The notes below the pieces were generated by a model, which was not told where the DNA came from, ran no database searches, and saw nothing but the letters and a program-made list of their open reading frames with translations. From assembly GCA_000437215.1 (NCBI GenBank), contig FR898640.1:19161-83160 (forward strand): 64,000 nt of DNA, written 5' to 3'. Shown here one piece after another: positions 37,701 through 45,957 of this stretch. The stretch is from Clostridium sp. CAG:440 (GTDB lineage: Bacteria > Bacillota > Clostridia > TANB77 > CAG-508). The position numbers and the translations under genes were made by a program. Position 1 is the first letter of the stretch, and each line of letters opens with the position of its first letter.

Positions 37701-38184
37701 TTGTATAACCCAAATTAACAAGTTTTTGCTTTATTTCTTCTAAGTTTTTTATATCTCCTACTTTAAATTCCATAGAATTTTTGTAAAGTATTTTTTTATT
37801 TGGCAATTTTTGCATTGCCGCTTCTATTGTTGTTACTATTATATAATTTTTTTTGCTTATTATTTGATTTAAGCTTTCTATTCTTTCATATGGTAATTCC
37901 TTGCTTTCTGCCACATAATCATATGTTACAACTTCTTTCTTCGGAAAAAATGTTACTTTATCTGAAAAATATTTTATATCTTCTAACATTCTTTTTGCCT
38001 GTATTTCATTATATGTTAATATTAGTATTGGTTTTTTTGTAAATTCATTAATTCCGCTTAACAATTGTAAACTTCCAACGCCAGTTAGGCCCGATATTGC
38101 TATCGGACCATTTTTTTCTTCTATTTTATTTACCAAATCTTTAAATTTTGAGCTCTTACCAAGCTTACCAATTATAGTATTCAT
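34705..38184 (-). CDS. mfd: Transcription-repair coupling factor Mfd
   Basis: Mfd removes RNA polymerase stalled at DNA damage and recruits UvrA. The 1,159-residue protein has the UvrB-homology module (GLTGVGSLQLLSGI, GRGQFSIRGGILDI), the RNA polymerase interaction domain (KIGDYVVHKIHGIGIYIG), the helicase motor with Walker A GDVGYGKTEVA, DEEH box (LLIIDEEHRFG), MTATPIPRT and QIRGRVGRS, and the C-terminal regulatory domain. This is the full family length in one frame. No in-frame CGG occurs in 3.5 kb. Confidence 0.97.
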   Translation of the reverse strand: MNTIIGKLGKSSKFKDLVNKIEEKNGPIAISGLTGVGSLQLLSGINEFTKKPILILTYNEIQAKRMLEDIKYFSDKVTFFPKKEVVTYDYVAESKELPYERIESLNQIISKKNYIIVTTIEAAMQKLPNKKILYKNSMEFKVGDIKNLEEIKQKLVNLGYTRYELIDGRGQFSIRGGILDISITTQIGVRIEFWGDEIDSIRTFNIATQRSIKTLEKVKINPAHEYVLEENKEKIINNIKQNIYEESQEKIVEEDIEQIQEGDYISKVDKYFDSFYSEPQTILEYLSNNCIIALDEITKIKQRAKNISNDNNELIKSLLEKNKIVPDAIKNMYSYEQIEEKLKGNQIIYVEKQDDKVDYQAEKYNFVYREINYYKSEIEELIKDLKKWLNNKKEIVVLADNKEKLKKLKNIFEKEEIVSKIEENLNQTIIAKSEESIVTISLGKLSSGFENFELNQIVISADDLIDGGKKKRLPVTTAYKEGQKVVFADLKIGDYVVHKIHGIGIYIGVNTIKADGVIKDYIKIKYKNDDVLYVPTDALDTIRKYIGGDGASPKINKLGSKEWQNTKAKVKKNLREVAKELIELYAKREKSKGFAFSKDTPWQNQFEASFPYQETDDQLRCIEEIKKDMENNKPMDRLLCGDVGYGKTEVAIRAAFKAVMDQKQVAYLVPTTVLADQQYEEFKKRMEEFAIKVEVLNRFKSKKYQNEVVKKLKLGEVDVVIGTHRLLSKDVEFKDLGLLIIDEEHRFGVKDKEKIKQYKTNVDVLTMTATPIPRTLHMSIVGVRDMSVIYEPPQNRRPVQTYVLEYDEEVIKEAITKELERDGQVFYIFNNVEGIIKKADDISRLVPEANVSYAHGQMTGAKIEEIMKDFIDKKTNVLVCTTILESGIDIPNANTIIVENADKMGLAQLYQIRGRVGRSNKQGYAYITYKREKLLTEVADKRLKAIKEFTQFGSGFKIAMRDLEIRGAGSLLGEIQSGHLEQVGYETYCNLLDEVIKESQGIEVKEDIDIQIDLNVTSYIPDDYIKDSSQKIEIYQNIALCKNEEDIQNVIDEIIDRYGNMPKELENLLSIARIKYLAKDLQIIKINQRQENIVFTFEGGENKYDIVKLIEIYKEKIKFSPGIKTMITLKIKEIEEQKILNSVTEFLKELKNLEKNDII
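34709..34737 (-). promoter_or_regulatory. Promoter of the HTH gene
   Basis: TTGAAA (34732-34737) and TATAAT (34709-34714) on the minus strand are 17 bases apart, within the last codons of mfd. Confidence 0.7.
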
Positions 38185-38214
38185 CTTTTTAGCTCCTATT
38201 TATTTTATTAGTAT

Positions 38215-38243
38215 ATTATACTATGATTTTTTTAAAATTACAA
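38215..38243 (-). promoter_or_regulatory. Promoter of mfd
   Basis: TTGTAA (38238-38243) and TATAAT (38215-38220) on the minus strand, 17 bases apart, 30 bases before the mfd start. Confidence 0.65.
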
Positions 38244-38262
38244 CTATTTGTCTAATTTTGTA

Positions 38263-38291
38263 TTGATTAATTATGTAAATAATGCTATAAT
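38263..38291 (+). promoter_or_regulatory. Promoter of the 134-residue hypothetical gene
   Basis: TTGATT (38263-38268) and TATAAT (38286-38291) are 17 bases apart. It is divergent from the mfd promoter, 20 bases away. A leader of about 60 bases follows. Confidence 0.75.
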
Positions 38292-38358
38292 ATTAATATG
38301 TGATTTTTTTGTTTAATTTAATCATATAATATTTTTTTTCATTTAAGGAGGACCAATT

Positions 38359-38763
38359 ATGATTAAGTTTGAATTGGAAAACTGGGAGGTTTCAACCTCA
38401 AAACCTACTTCGCCGCTTTACCGGGTAACCGACATCTTTTATGATGAAGATTATTCGGTTGGTGTAAGCAAATCAGCAACTACTGAAATACTTGAGGTTG
38501 CAGAGCAAAGCTTCGAGCCAGAGCAGGTTGCAATTTTAATCGCATCTGTTAATATTAACCGCAAAAAAAGCGGTAAATACAGCAAGCTTTCTAAGCTTCC
38601 TGAAGATGTGATTACAGACGGCCTTAAAAGGTTGCTTTCTTCTACTGCATCATATGAATTTGACAGTTTGCTCAACTTATTTGAAGAGTTGACCCCAAAG
38701 CAGCTTGAAGAGGTTCTAAAATCTGAATCCCCAGTTCATGCAATTGCTGAATATCTAAATTAA
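38359..38763 (+). CDS. Hypothetical protein, solitary GC-richer gene
   Basis: This 134-residue acidic soluble protein starts MIKFELENWEVSTSKPT. The C-terminal half is helical (LPEDVITDGLKRLLSS, LLNLFEELTPKQLEEVL). No family is recognised and no membrane segment is visible. AAGGAGGA sits before the ATG and a strong terminator follows, so it is monocistronic. Codon use includes TCG, CCG, GGC and one CGG Arg (38422-38424), unlike its AT-rich neighbours, and suggests transfer. Confidence 0.7.
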   Translation: MIKFELENWEVSTSKPTSPLYRVTDIFYDEDYSVGVSKSATTEILEVAEQSFEPEQVAILIASVNINRKKSGKYSKLSKLPEDVITDGLKRLLSSTASYEFDSLLNLFEELTPKQLEEVLKSESPVHAIAEYLN

Positions 38764-38773
38764 GCAATTACTA

Positions 38774-38806
38774 CCCTGGCAATATTACTTTATTGCCAGG
38801 GCTTTA
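38774..38806. terminator. Terminator between the hypothetical gene and the pentapeptide gene
   Basis: CCCTGGCAATA pairs with TATTGCCAGGG, followed by a T-rich tract on the plus strand. The minus-strand pentapeptide gene ends at the same place. Confidence 0.85.
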
Positions 38807-39397
38807 TTTTATTATTATCCCTAAAATTTTTGAAAGCTCTAAAGCTTGAATATCATTTACCTTCAGTCCTTTTAAATCTTTTATATTAACTCCAATTCCT
38901 TGTATTTCACATGAGGAAAAATCTATATTGTTTAAGCTTGTATTAAACAATTGAGTCAATGTTAAATTTGAATCTTTAAATTTAACATTTTTTAATATGC
39001 ACTCACATATACTTGAATTCTTAAAATTTGAATTTAAAATTTCTGTATTTTTTATTTCAGAACTTGTTAAATTAGAATAAGAAAAATTACTTTCTTGTAT
39101 TTTATTTTCTAACATATTTGATTCCACAAAATTACAACCAACAAATTTACTATTTATAAATTTTGTTTTTATAAAATTTGCTTCATTAAAATTTGTATTT
39201 GAAAAATCACAATTTATAAATTCAACATTTGTAAAACTTGCCTCTATAAAATTAGCATTAATTATTTTACAATTATTAAATTTTGTATTAACAAATTCTA
39301 TTTTTTCTGCTTGTATATTTTGCTCATTATAATTCAAAAATACTTCATTTTTTACATCCAATTCTTGATTTTTATAAAAATTTATTTTATCTTGCAT
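38804..39397 (-). CDS. Pentapeptide-repeat protein
   Basis: This 197-residue protein is made of about 25 A/S/C-(N/D)-(L/F)-X-X repeats (for example FINCDFSNTNF and FVGCNFVESNM). These form a right-handed beta helix. Some relatives mimic DNA and protect gyrase from toxins or quinolones; others are structural. It lies 14 bases after topB in the same operon, so a link to topoisomerases is attractive but unproven. The last 25 residues depart from the repeat. Confidence 0.85.
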   Translation of the reverse strand: MQDKINFYKNQELDVKNEVFLNYNEQNIQAEKIEFVNTKFNNCKIINANFIEASFTNVEFINCDFSNTNFNEANFIKTKFINSKFVGCNFVESNMLENKIQESNFSYSNLTSSEIKNTEILNSNFKNSSICECILKNVKFKDSNLTLTQLFNTSLNNIDFSSCEIQGIGVNIKDLKGLKVNDIQALELSKILGIIIK

Positions 39398-39411
39398 ATT
39401 GCAATCTCTCC

Positions 39412-41389
39412 CTACATTCTAACTACAAGTTTGTTAATTTTTGAATGTATATATTTTTCAAGTTTTACAGTAAATTCTTCTGGCTTAATTTCTTTTTTTG
39501 CTACCATGTCAAGGCCCTTTTCCCAACTTGCTGTAAGTTTTGGATTTAACATATCTGGCATTGATCTATTTACTATATCATAAATTGTCTCTCCTTTTAG
39601 TGTTGGAGTTATTATTTGGGTTTTAGAGTTTATTTCTATGTATTTTATTTTTTCTAATTTTTTCATAATTTCTGCCCTTGTAGCAGATGTTCCTATTCCA
39701 GCACCTTTTATTTGTTCTCTTAATTCTTCATCTTCTATTAACTTTCCTGCATTTTCCATTGCAAGTATTATAGATCCAGAATTATATCTATTGGGTGGTG
39801 ATGTTTCTGCATCTTTTATTTCGAAATTTTTTGTTTTAATTTCTTGTCCTTTTTTTAAATTTTTTAAAATATCTAAATTAGTATTTTCTTCTTTTTGCTC
39901 TTCTTGCCTTGTTAAATTGTCTGCATTTTCCACACTTTGTGCACTTACTGTGGATTTTTTTTGCTTATTTTCTGGTTTTAATACTTCTAAAAATCCTTTA
40001 TTTAAACAAACTTTTCCGACTTGCATAAAAACTTTCATTTTCTATGTTTAATGTTGCTTGTACTTTACTATACTCTGCTGGTGGATAAAATATTGCTAAA
40101 AATCTTCTTACAATTAGTTTATATACGTTTTTTTGTAAATCTGGTAATTTATCATAATTTTCAAATCCCTGACCTGTTGGAATTATTGCATAATGGTCTG
40201 TTATTTTACTGTCATTTACATATTTTGTTTTTAATAAGTTTGTAGAATATTTTTCATCTACCATTTTTTTTATGTAGTATTTAATTTCTTCATCTTGAAA
40301 TTTTGTAGCCAACCCATTTAAATTTTTCTTTATTTCTTTTGCAACTGCACTAGATAATACTCTAGCATCTGTTCTAGGATATGTTACAAGCTTTTTTTCG
40401 TATAGGTTTTGAATTATTTCTAATGTTTCATCTGGTTTTATTTTAAATTTTTTTGTACATTCATTTTGAATTTCTGCTAAATTAAACAATAACGGTGCAT
40501 TTTCTTTTTGCTTAGATTTTTTCAATTCTGTAACTTGTGCATTTTTTCCGGCTAAACTTTGAATGAAAGTTTTAGCATCTTCTTGCTTTTTAAAACCACT
40601 TTCATTATAAAGCTTTGTTGATTCAAAATATTTTGACTTTTCATTTACCTTCCATTCTGCATTAAATGATGAGTTTTCATCTCCAAACTCACCTATTATT
40701 TTATAATATTTTGTTTTAACAAAATTTCTTATTTCTCTTTCTCTTGAAACTATCATTCCTAAAACACATGTCATAACCCTTCCAACAGATATTGAAGCCT
40801 TATCTTCATTTATTTTGCTTGCCAAATTTCTTCCATATATAATAGATAATAATCTAGAAAAATTAATTCCAATCAAATAGTCTTCTTTTGCTCTTAAATA
40901 AGCACTATCAGACAAACTATCATATTCAGATAAGTCTTTTGCTTCTTTTATTCCTCTTAATATTTCCTCTTCTGTTTGTGAATCAATCCATACTCTTTTC
41001 AGTTTTGCATTTGGGTTAGGTTTTGCCATCATAAATACTAATCTTTGTATATATTCTCCCTCTCGTCCAGAGTCTCCTGCATTATATATTTCTTCTACAT
41101 CTTCTCTTTGTAGCAAAGACTTTACAATGTTAAACTGATTTTCTACTGCTGGAATTATTTCATATTTCCATATTGTTGGAATAAATGGAAGAGTATCTAG
41201 TCTCCAAAATTTTAACTTTTCATCATATTTTTCTGGATAACTCATTGTTACTAAATGCCCAACACACCATGTAATAATCCAATTTTCTGACTCTAAATAG
41301 CCATTTTTTCTATTTGTATTTATTTTTAATGCTTTTGCGAACTCCATTGCAACAGAGGGCTTTTCTGTTATTAATAGTTTTTTTCCCAT
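39412..41389 (-). CDS. topB: DNA topoisomerase III, needs a +1 shift at CGGA
   Basis: TopB is a type IA topoisomerase that decatenates DNA. The Toprim domain (LLITEKPSVAMEFAKAL, AGDSGREGEYIQRLV) and the active-site tyrosine (LVTYPRTDAR) are in the first 457 codons. The zero frame then ends at 39998. The rest, GKVCLNKGFLEVL through KGAGIGTSATRAEIMKKL and SWEKGLDMV, is in the +1 frame. The shift is at CGGA (40015-40018), giving YASGKV where TopB has a conserved Gly. The restored length is 658 residues, with no zinc-finger tail, as is normal for TopB. It is in an operon after two HD-domain genes. Confidence 0.93.
40015..40018 (-). other. CGGA recoding site in topB
   Basis: The coding strand reads TTT TAT GCA AGT CGGA AAA GTT TGT. 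The shift restores FYASGKVCLNKGF (residue 458). Confidence 0.85.
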
Positions 41390-41393
41390 TTTA

Positions 41394-42155
41394 TCATCCT
41401 TTATTTAAATATAAATTTAGTACATTTCTTATATTTTCTATTTTTTCCTTTGTATCTTGACTTTTAAAGTCAAAATTATTTAATATTTTATTTAAATAAC
41501 CTTCTTTTTTTAAAATTTCTAAACTTTCATGAAAGTTAATATCAAAAACAAAAGCTAACATTAAAATAAGCTTGTCAATACCATTCTTTTTCATATTTTT
41601 ATCTTTTTTTATTAGCTTTTTATTAAGAAATTCATTATATACTTTATCTGAAATTAAATCATTTTGAATTTCTTCTCTTCCATTTTTCCAAAATATTTCT
41701 ATTGCTTCATACAAAATATCTATTTTGTCAGCATCACGTACAATTTTGCAAAAAAGTTTTTCTTCTTTATTTAAATCATCTGCAATCTTATATTTATTAT
41801 GATTTTGTACTGACTTTAATATTATTTCATCATATTTTGATTCTTTAATAAAATTTCTAATAAAATTATTTTGCTTTAATATATCTGTACCTAAATCCCC
41901 ATGATCAATGCTTTCTAAATCACTATATGTTTGATAAATTTTAAATTGCTCAAATCTTCCAATATCATGTAATAAGCCAATTAAAGTTGCAAGTTCTATT
42001 TTTTCATTTTCAAGTCCCATATTTGTAGCTATTTTTTTACTTATCTCCATTACTCTTAATGAGTGATATATTTTTCTGTCAATATTTTCATTTTCTATAT
42101 CATAATTATTTGTATATTTCATAAACTCATCTTTAGATTTTTTTATATCTATCAT
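41394..42155 (-). CDS. HD-domain phosphohydrolase-like protein
   Basis: The 253-residue protein has the HD metal site: HSLRVMEISKKIA, LLHDIGRFEQ (the HD pair), VQNHNKY and RDADKIDILYE. It probably cleaves a phosphoester of a nucleotide or nucleic acid; the substrate is unknown. It is a clear paralogue of the gene just upstream and lies four bases before topB. Confidence 0.85.
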   Translation of the reverse strand: MIDIKKSKDEFMKYTNNYDIENENIDRKIYHSLRVMEISKKIATNMGLENEKIELATLIGLLHDIGRFEQFKIYQTYSDLESIDHGDLGTDILKQNNFIRNFIKESKYDEIILKSVQNHNKYKIADDLNKEEKLFCKIVRDADKIDILYEAIEIFWKNGREEIQNDLISDKVYNEFLNKKLIKKDKNMKKNGIDKLILMLAFVFDINFHESLEILKKEGYLNKILNNFDFKSQDTKEKIENIRNVLNLYLNKG

Positions 42156-42157
42156 TA

Positions 42158-42934
42158 TTAATTGTTTTCCTCCAAACTATTTTCCAAATATTTAATTGCT
42201 ATATTATAAATATTGTTATATCTTTCCATAGTTTTTTTATCATTAAATAAAAATCTTTTATATAATTTATTTACATTATCACTTTGTCTTAGCATTTTTA
42301 AACTATATTTAAAATTAAAATCATACACATATGCAAAATGGCTTACAAGTATATCTGCAGATGATTTTCTTTCTTTATAATTAATATTTTTATCTTCAAT
42401 AAATTCTCTATAAATCTCATCACTAATTACATCATTTGATAAATCATCGCTTTCCCATACAGCTTTTTTATTTTCAAATGTTAATATATAGAATATATCT
42501 AGTTTATCACTATCTCTTATAATCTTACAATGCAAATTTGTTTTTTCGTCCAAACCATCTTCTATTTTAGATTTATTATGGTTTATAATTGCCTTTTTTA
42601 TTATTGTATCATACTTTTTATCTTCTATAAAATTTCTTATTAATCCATCTTCAAATAATATTTTTGCCCCGAGTTTACCATGGTCTACACTAATTTTATC
42701 AACAAAAGTATGATAAATTCTTATTTGTTCAAACCTTCCTATATCATGTAATAGACCTATTAATTCCGCAAGTTCAATATCTTCTTTTTCCAACATAAGT
42801 TCTGTAGCTAGTTTCTTTGCAACCTCTGCTGTTCTTTCTATATGTGCTATCTTCAATTTTACTTTACTATCATCAGGATTATATTTTTTCACATATTCTT
42901 TAAATGCTTTTTTAGCTCTTACTATATCTATCAT
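42158..42934 (-). CDS. HD-domain phosphohydrolase-like protein, paralogue
   Basis: The protein has about 258 residues, with HIERTAEVAKKLATEL, GLLHDIGRFEQIRIYH, INHNKSK and RDSDKLDIFY, the same order as the next gene. I prefer the second ATG at 42934 because AGAGGA is eight bases before it; the ATG at 42940 is only two bases from that site. The tandem pair is a duplication that has diverged. It is the first gene of the HD-HD-topB-pentapeptide operon, with a promoter at 42957. Confidence 0.85.
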   Translation of the reverse strand: MIDIVRAKKAFKEYVKKYNPDDSKVKLKIAHIERTAEVAKKLATELMLEKEDIELAELIGLLHDIGRFEQIRIYHTFVDKISVDHGKLGAKILFEDGLIRNFIEDKKYDTIIKKAIINHNKSKIEDGLDEKTNLHCKIIRDSDKLDIFYILTFENKKAVWESDDLSNDVISDEIYREFIEDKNINYKERKSSADILVSHFAYVYDFNFKYSLKMLRQSDNVNKLYKRFLFNDKKTMERYNNIYNIAIKYLENSLEENN

Positions 42935-42956
42935 TTTCATCTTCCTCTTTTTTTAG

Positions 42957-42985
42957 ATTTTATCACTACAATTTATTAAAAGCAA
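42957..42985 (-). promoter_or_regulatory. Promoter of the HD-HD-topB-pentapeptide operon
   Basis: TTGCTT (42980-42985) and TAAAAT (42957-42962) on the minus strand, 17 bases apart. Confidence 0.65.
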
Positions 42986-43000
42986 GAAAATAGCAAAAAA

Positions 43001-43220
43001 TTGCCAACGGTTGCCACCGGTTCCGGGTTTAAATGGCAATAAATTGTCCATTGATTCCGGGTTTGGATGGCAATATTTATTATTTTTTGCACCTTGGTGT
43101 CGCAACCAACAAATATTAATTTAATTGTTGGTTGCTCCAACTCGCACTCGTGCTAAGCTCTCGTTTGGTCGCTTACGCGGTGCTTTAAAATAATAAATAT
43201 TTCCATCCAAACCATTGAGC
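43001..43220. repeat. MITE-like element, second copy, degraded
   Basis: This region has ends of the TTGCCACCGGTTCCGGGTTTAAATGGCAA type at the left. Inner inverted ends, GTTTGGATGG-CAATATTTATTATTTT and its counterpart, lie near 43187-43211. The core (43091-43183) matches the element at 31631-31892 in reverse orientation: ACCTTGGTGTCGCAACCAAC, GTTGGTTGCTCCAA, GCACTCGTGC, GTCGCTTACGCGG. It has no open reading frame and fills much of the 560-base gap before leuS. Confidence 0.75.
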
Positions 43221-43371
43221 TAGTTTCATATTGGAAATTAATTTTTGTCTTAAGTTTTGGGCTATTTCTTATTAATCCAATCTATAAAAATCAAATATAC
43301 TAAAATAAAATTTACTTTTAATATCATTTGCTTTTTAATACTTTTTTTCTAATTATTATAAAAATGGCTTA

Positions 43372-43404
43372 AAGCTTAAGACAAAATCCCCGTCCCAATG
43401 TCTA
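43372..43404. repeat. Palindromic interspersed repeat, copy 2
   Basis: Nearly identical to 9920-9951 (AAGCTTAAGACAAAATCCCC, then GTCCCAATGTCTA). It lies in the leuS upstream region, outside any gene. Confidence 0.7.
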
Positions 43405-43426
43405 ATGTCTAATTTTTGTTATTTAC

Positions 43427-43455
43427 TTGATTATGGTAAGTTTTTGTTATATAAT
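43427..43455 (+). promoter_or_regulatory. Promoter of leuS
   Basis: TTGATT (43427-43432) and TATAAT (43450-43455) are 17 bases apart. The leader is only about 35 bases, too short for a T-box. Confidence 0.75.
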
Positions 43456-43495
43456 AAGCCATAAATATAGTCTAATTTTGAAAGGGGTAAACTTT

Positions 43496-45892
43496 ATGAC
43501 TTATAATCACATAGAAATAGAAAAAAAATGGCAAGAATATTGGGAAAAAAATAAAACATTTTTTACAGATGTTTGGGACTTTTCCAAGCCAAAATATTAT
43601 GCATTAGATATGTTTCCATATCCATCTGGCCAAGGTCTTCATGTTGGTCACCCAGAGGGGTATACAGCAACAGATATTTTATCAAGAATGAAAAGAATGC
43701 AAGGATATAATGTTCTTCATCCAATGGGATGGGACGCATTTGGACTTCCAGCAGAACAATATGCCATAAAAACTGGAAATCACCCTGCAATTTTCACAAG
43801 AAAAAACATTGAAACTTTTAAAAGACAACTTAAAATGCTTGGATTTTCTTTTGATTGGGATAAGGAACTTGCAACTTGTGATACAAGTTACTATAAATGG
43901 ACTCAATGGATTTTTTCTTTATTATACAAAGATGGACTAGCAAAGCTTGTTGAAATGCCTGTAAACTGGTGTGAAGAATTAGGTTGTGTTCTATCAAATG
44001 ATGAAGTAATAAATGGCAAAAGCGAAAGAGGTGGATTCCCTGTTGTTCGTAAAAATATGAAACAATGGGTTTTAGATATTCCAAAATATGCTGAAAAATT
44101 ATTAGATGGTTTAAATGAAATTGACTGGCCAGAATCTACTAAAGAGATTGAAAGAAATTGGATAGGTAAATCTGTTGGAGCAGAGGTTAATTTTAAAATT
44201 GCAAATAGCAATAATTTAGAATTTACAGTATTTACAACAAGACCTGATACATTATTTGGAGCAACCTATTGCGTTCTTTCTCCAGAACATGCATTAATTT
44301 CAAAAATTACAACACCTGGTCAAAAACAAGCTGTTGAAGATTATATAAAACAAGCTGCTTTAAAATCTGATTTAGAAAGAACAGAATTAAATAAAGACAA
44401 AACAGGTGTATTTACAGGAAGTTATGCAATAAATCCAGTAAATAACAAAGAAATTCCAATCTGGATTTCTGATTATGTTTTAGTAACATATGGTACAGGA
44501 GCTATTATGGCTGTTCCTGCACATGATCAAAGAGATTATGAATTTGCTAAAAAGTTTGATTTAGATATTATTCCTGTTTTAGAAGGTGGTGACATCTCTA
44601 AAGAAGCCTATGTTCAAGATGGAACTCATATAAACTCAGAATTTTTAAATGGTTTAAATAAACAAGACGCAATAAATAAAATTATATCTTGGCTTGAAGA
44701 AAGAAAAATAGGAACCAAAAAGATAAATTATAAATTAAGAGAATGGATTTTTGCAAGACAACGTTATTGGGGTGAACCAATACCAATTGTTTATACAGAG
44801 GATGGAAAAAGTGAAATTCTACCAGATGACCAATTACCTTTAATTTTACCAGAACTTGAAGATTACAGTCCTTCAAAATCTGGAGCTTCACCATTAGATA
44901 AAGCAACATCATGGGTAAATACAACATTAGATGGTAAAAAAGTAACAAGGGAAACAAGTACTATGCCAGGAGCTGCTGGCTCTAGCTGGTATTTCTTACG
45001 TTATATTGACCCTAAAAATGAAAATGAATTTGCAAACCAGGAATTATTAAAACATTGGATGCCAGTTGATTTATATGTAGGTGGACCAGAACATGCAGTT
45101 GGACATTTATTATATTCAAGATTTTGGAATGAATACTTATTTGATAAAGGTCTATCTCCTGTTAAAGAACCTTTTGCTAAATTACGTCATCAAGGAATGA
45201 TATTAGGCCCAAACGGTGAAAAAATGAGTAAATCTAAAGGTAATGTCATAAATCCAGATGATATGGTAAAAGAATATGGAGCAGATGCCCTAAGAGTATA
45301 TGAAATGTTTATGGGACCAATAGATGCTGCAAAGCCTTGGGACCCTAATGGAATTGATGGTTCTAAAAAATTCTTAGATAGAGTTTGGAGATTATACAAA
45401 GAATCTGGTAAATTACAAGATAAAGAAAATAAAAATCTTGAAAAAGCTTATCATTATACAGTAAAAAAAGTTACAAATGATTATGAAACAATGAATTTTA
45501 ACACTGCAATATCTCAAATGATGATATTTATTAATGCAGTAAATAAAGAAGATATATTCCCTAAAGAATATGCAATAGGATTTTTAAAATTATTAAACCC
45601 TGTTGCTCCACATATCACAGAAGAACTTTGGGCTACTTCTTTAGGAAACACAAATACTATTTCTTATGAAAAATGGCCAGAATATGATGAATCTAAAACC
45701 TTAAATGATGAAATAACATTACCAATACAAATAAATGGTAAGCTAAAAGCAACTATTAAAATCTTATCTAATGAAGATGAGTCTTCTATAAAAAATAAAG
45801 TTCATGAAGCAATTGAATCTAAATTAGATAATAAAAATATTGTTAAAGAAATTTACGTAAAAAATAAAATTTATAACATTGTTGTAAAATAA
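43496..45892 (+). CDS. leuS: Leucyl-tRNA synthetase
   Basis: The enzyme charges tRNA-Leu. The 798-residue class I protein has the HIGH motif as HVGHPEGYTA, the editing CP1 domain (TTRPDTLFGATYCVL, GTGAIMAVPAHDQRD), the WYFLRYIDP region, KMSKSKGNVINP and an anticodon-binding helical end. AAAGGGG is eight bases before the ATG at 43496; the frame extends upstream without a ribosome site. It is in one frame with no CGG codon over 2.4 kb. It is monocistronic. Confidence 0.97.
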   Translation: MTYNHIEIEKKWQEYWEKNKTFFTDVWDFSKPKYYALDMFPYPSGQGLHVGHPEGYTATDILSRMKRMQGYNVLHPMGWDAFGLPAEQYAIKTGNHPAIFTRKNIETFKRQLKMLGFSFDWDKELATCDTSYYKWTQWIFSLLYKDGLAKLVEMPVNWCEELGCVLSNDEVINGKSERGGFPVVRKNMKQWVLDIPKYAEKLLDGLNEIDWPESTKEIERNWIGKSVGAEVNFKIANSNNLEFTVFTTRPDTLFGATYCVLSPEHALISKITTPGQKQAVEDYIKQAALKSDLERTELNKDKTGVFTGSYAINPVNNKEIPIWISDYVLVTYGTGAIMAVPAHDQRDYEFAKKFDLDIIPVLEGGDISKEAYVQDGTHINSEFLNGLNKQDAINKIISWLEERKIGTKKINYKLREWIFARQRYWGEPIPIVYTEDGKSEILPDDQLPLILPELEDYSPSKSGASPLDKATSWVNTTLDGKKVTRETSTMPGAAGSSWYFLRYIDPKNENEFANQELLKHWMPVDLYVGGPEHAVGHLLYSRFWNEYLFDKGLSPVKEPFAKLRHQGMILGPNGEKMSKSKGNVINPDDMVKEYGADALRVYEMFMGPIDAAKPWDPNGIDGSKKFLDRVWRLYKESGKLQDKENKNLEKAYHYTVKKVTNDYETMNFNTAISQMMIFINAVNKEDIFPKEYAIGFLKLLNPVAPHITEELWATSLGNTNTISYEKWPEYDESKTLNDEITLPIQINGKLKATIKILSNEDESSIKNKVHEAIESKLDNKNIVKEIYVKNKIYNIVVK

Positions 45893-45928
45893 AAAATTAC
45901 TATAAACTGTTAAGTTTATATAACCCAA

Positions 45929-45957
45929 AATTGCCACCAATATTGGTGGCAATTTTT
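45929..45957. terminator. Bidirectional terminator after leuS
   Basis: AAATTGCCACCAA pairs with TTGGTGGCAATTT, with A and T tracts outside. It also covers the stop of the minus-strand gene at 45956. Confidence 0.85.

Noticed and set aside
2820..41389. Treating the eight split genes as pseudogenes or as random sequencing errors
   Set aside because: All ten breaks have the same sequence, the same codon phase and conserved frames on both sides. No other indels are seen in native genes. A systematic base-calling fault is still possible and is given as the main refutation.
43225..43495. T-box leader before leuS
   Set aside because: The promoter is about 40 bases from the start codon and no T-box sequence or antiterminator is visible.
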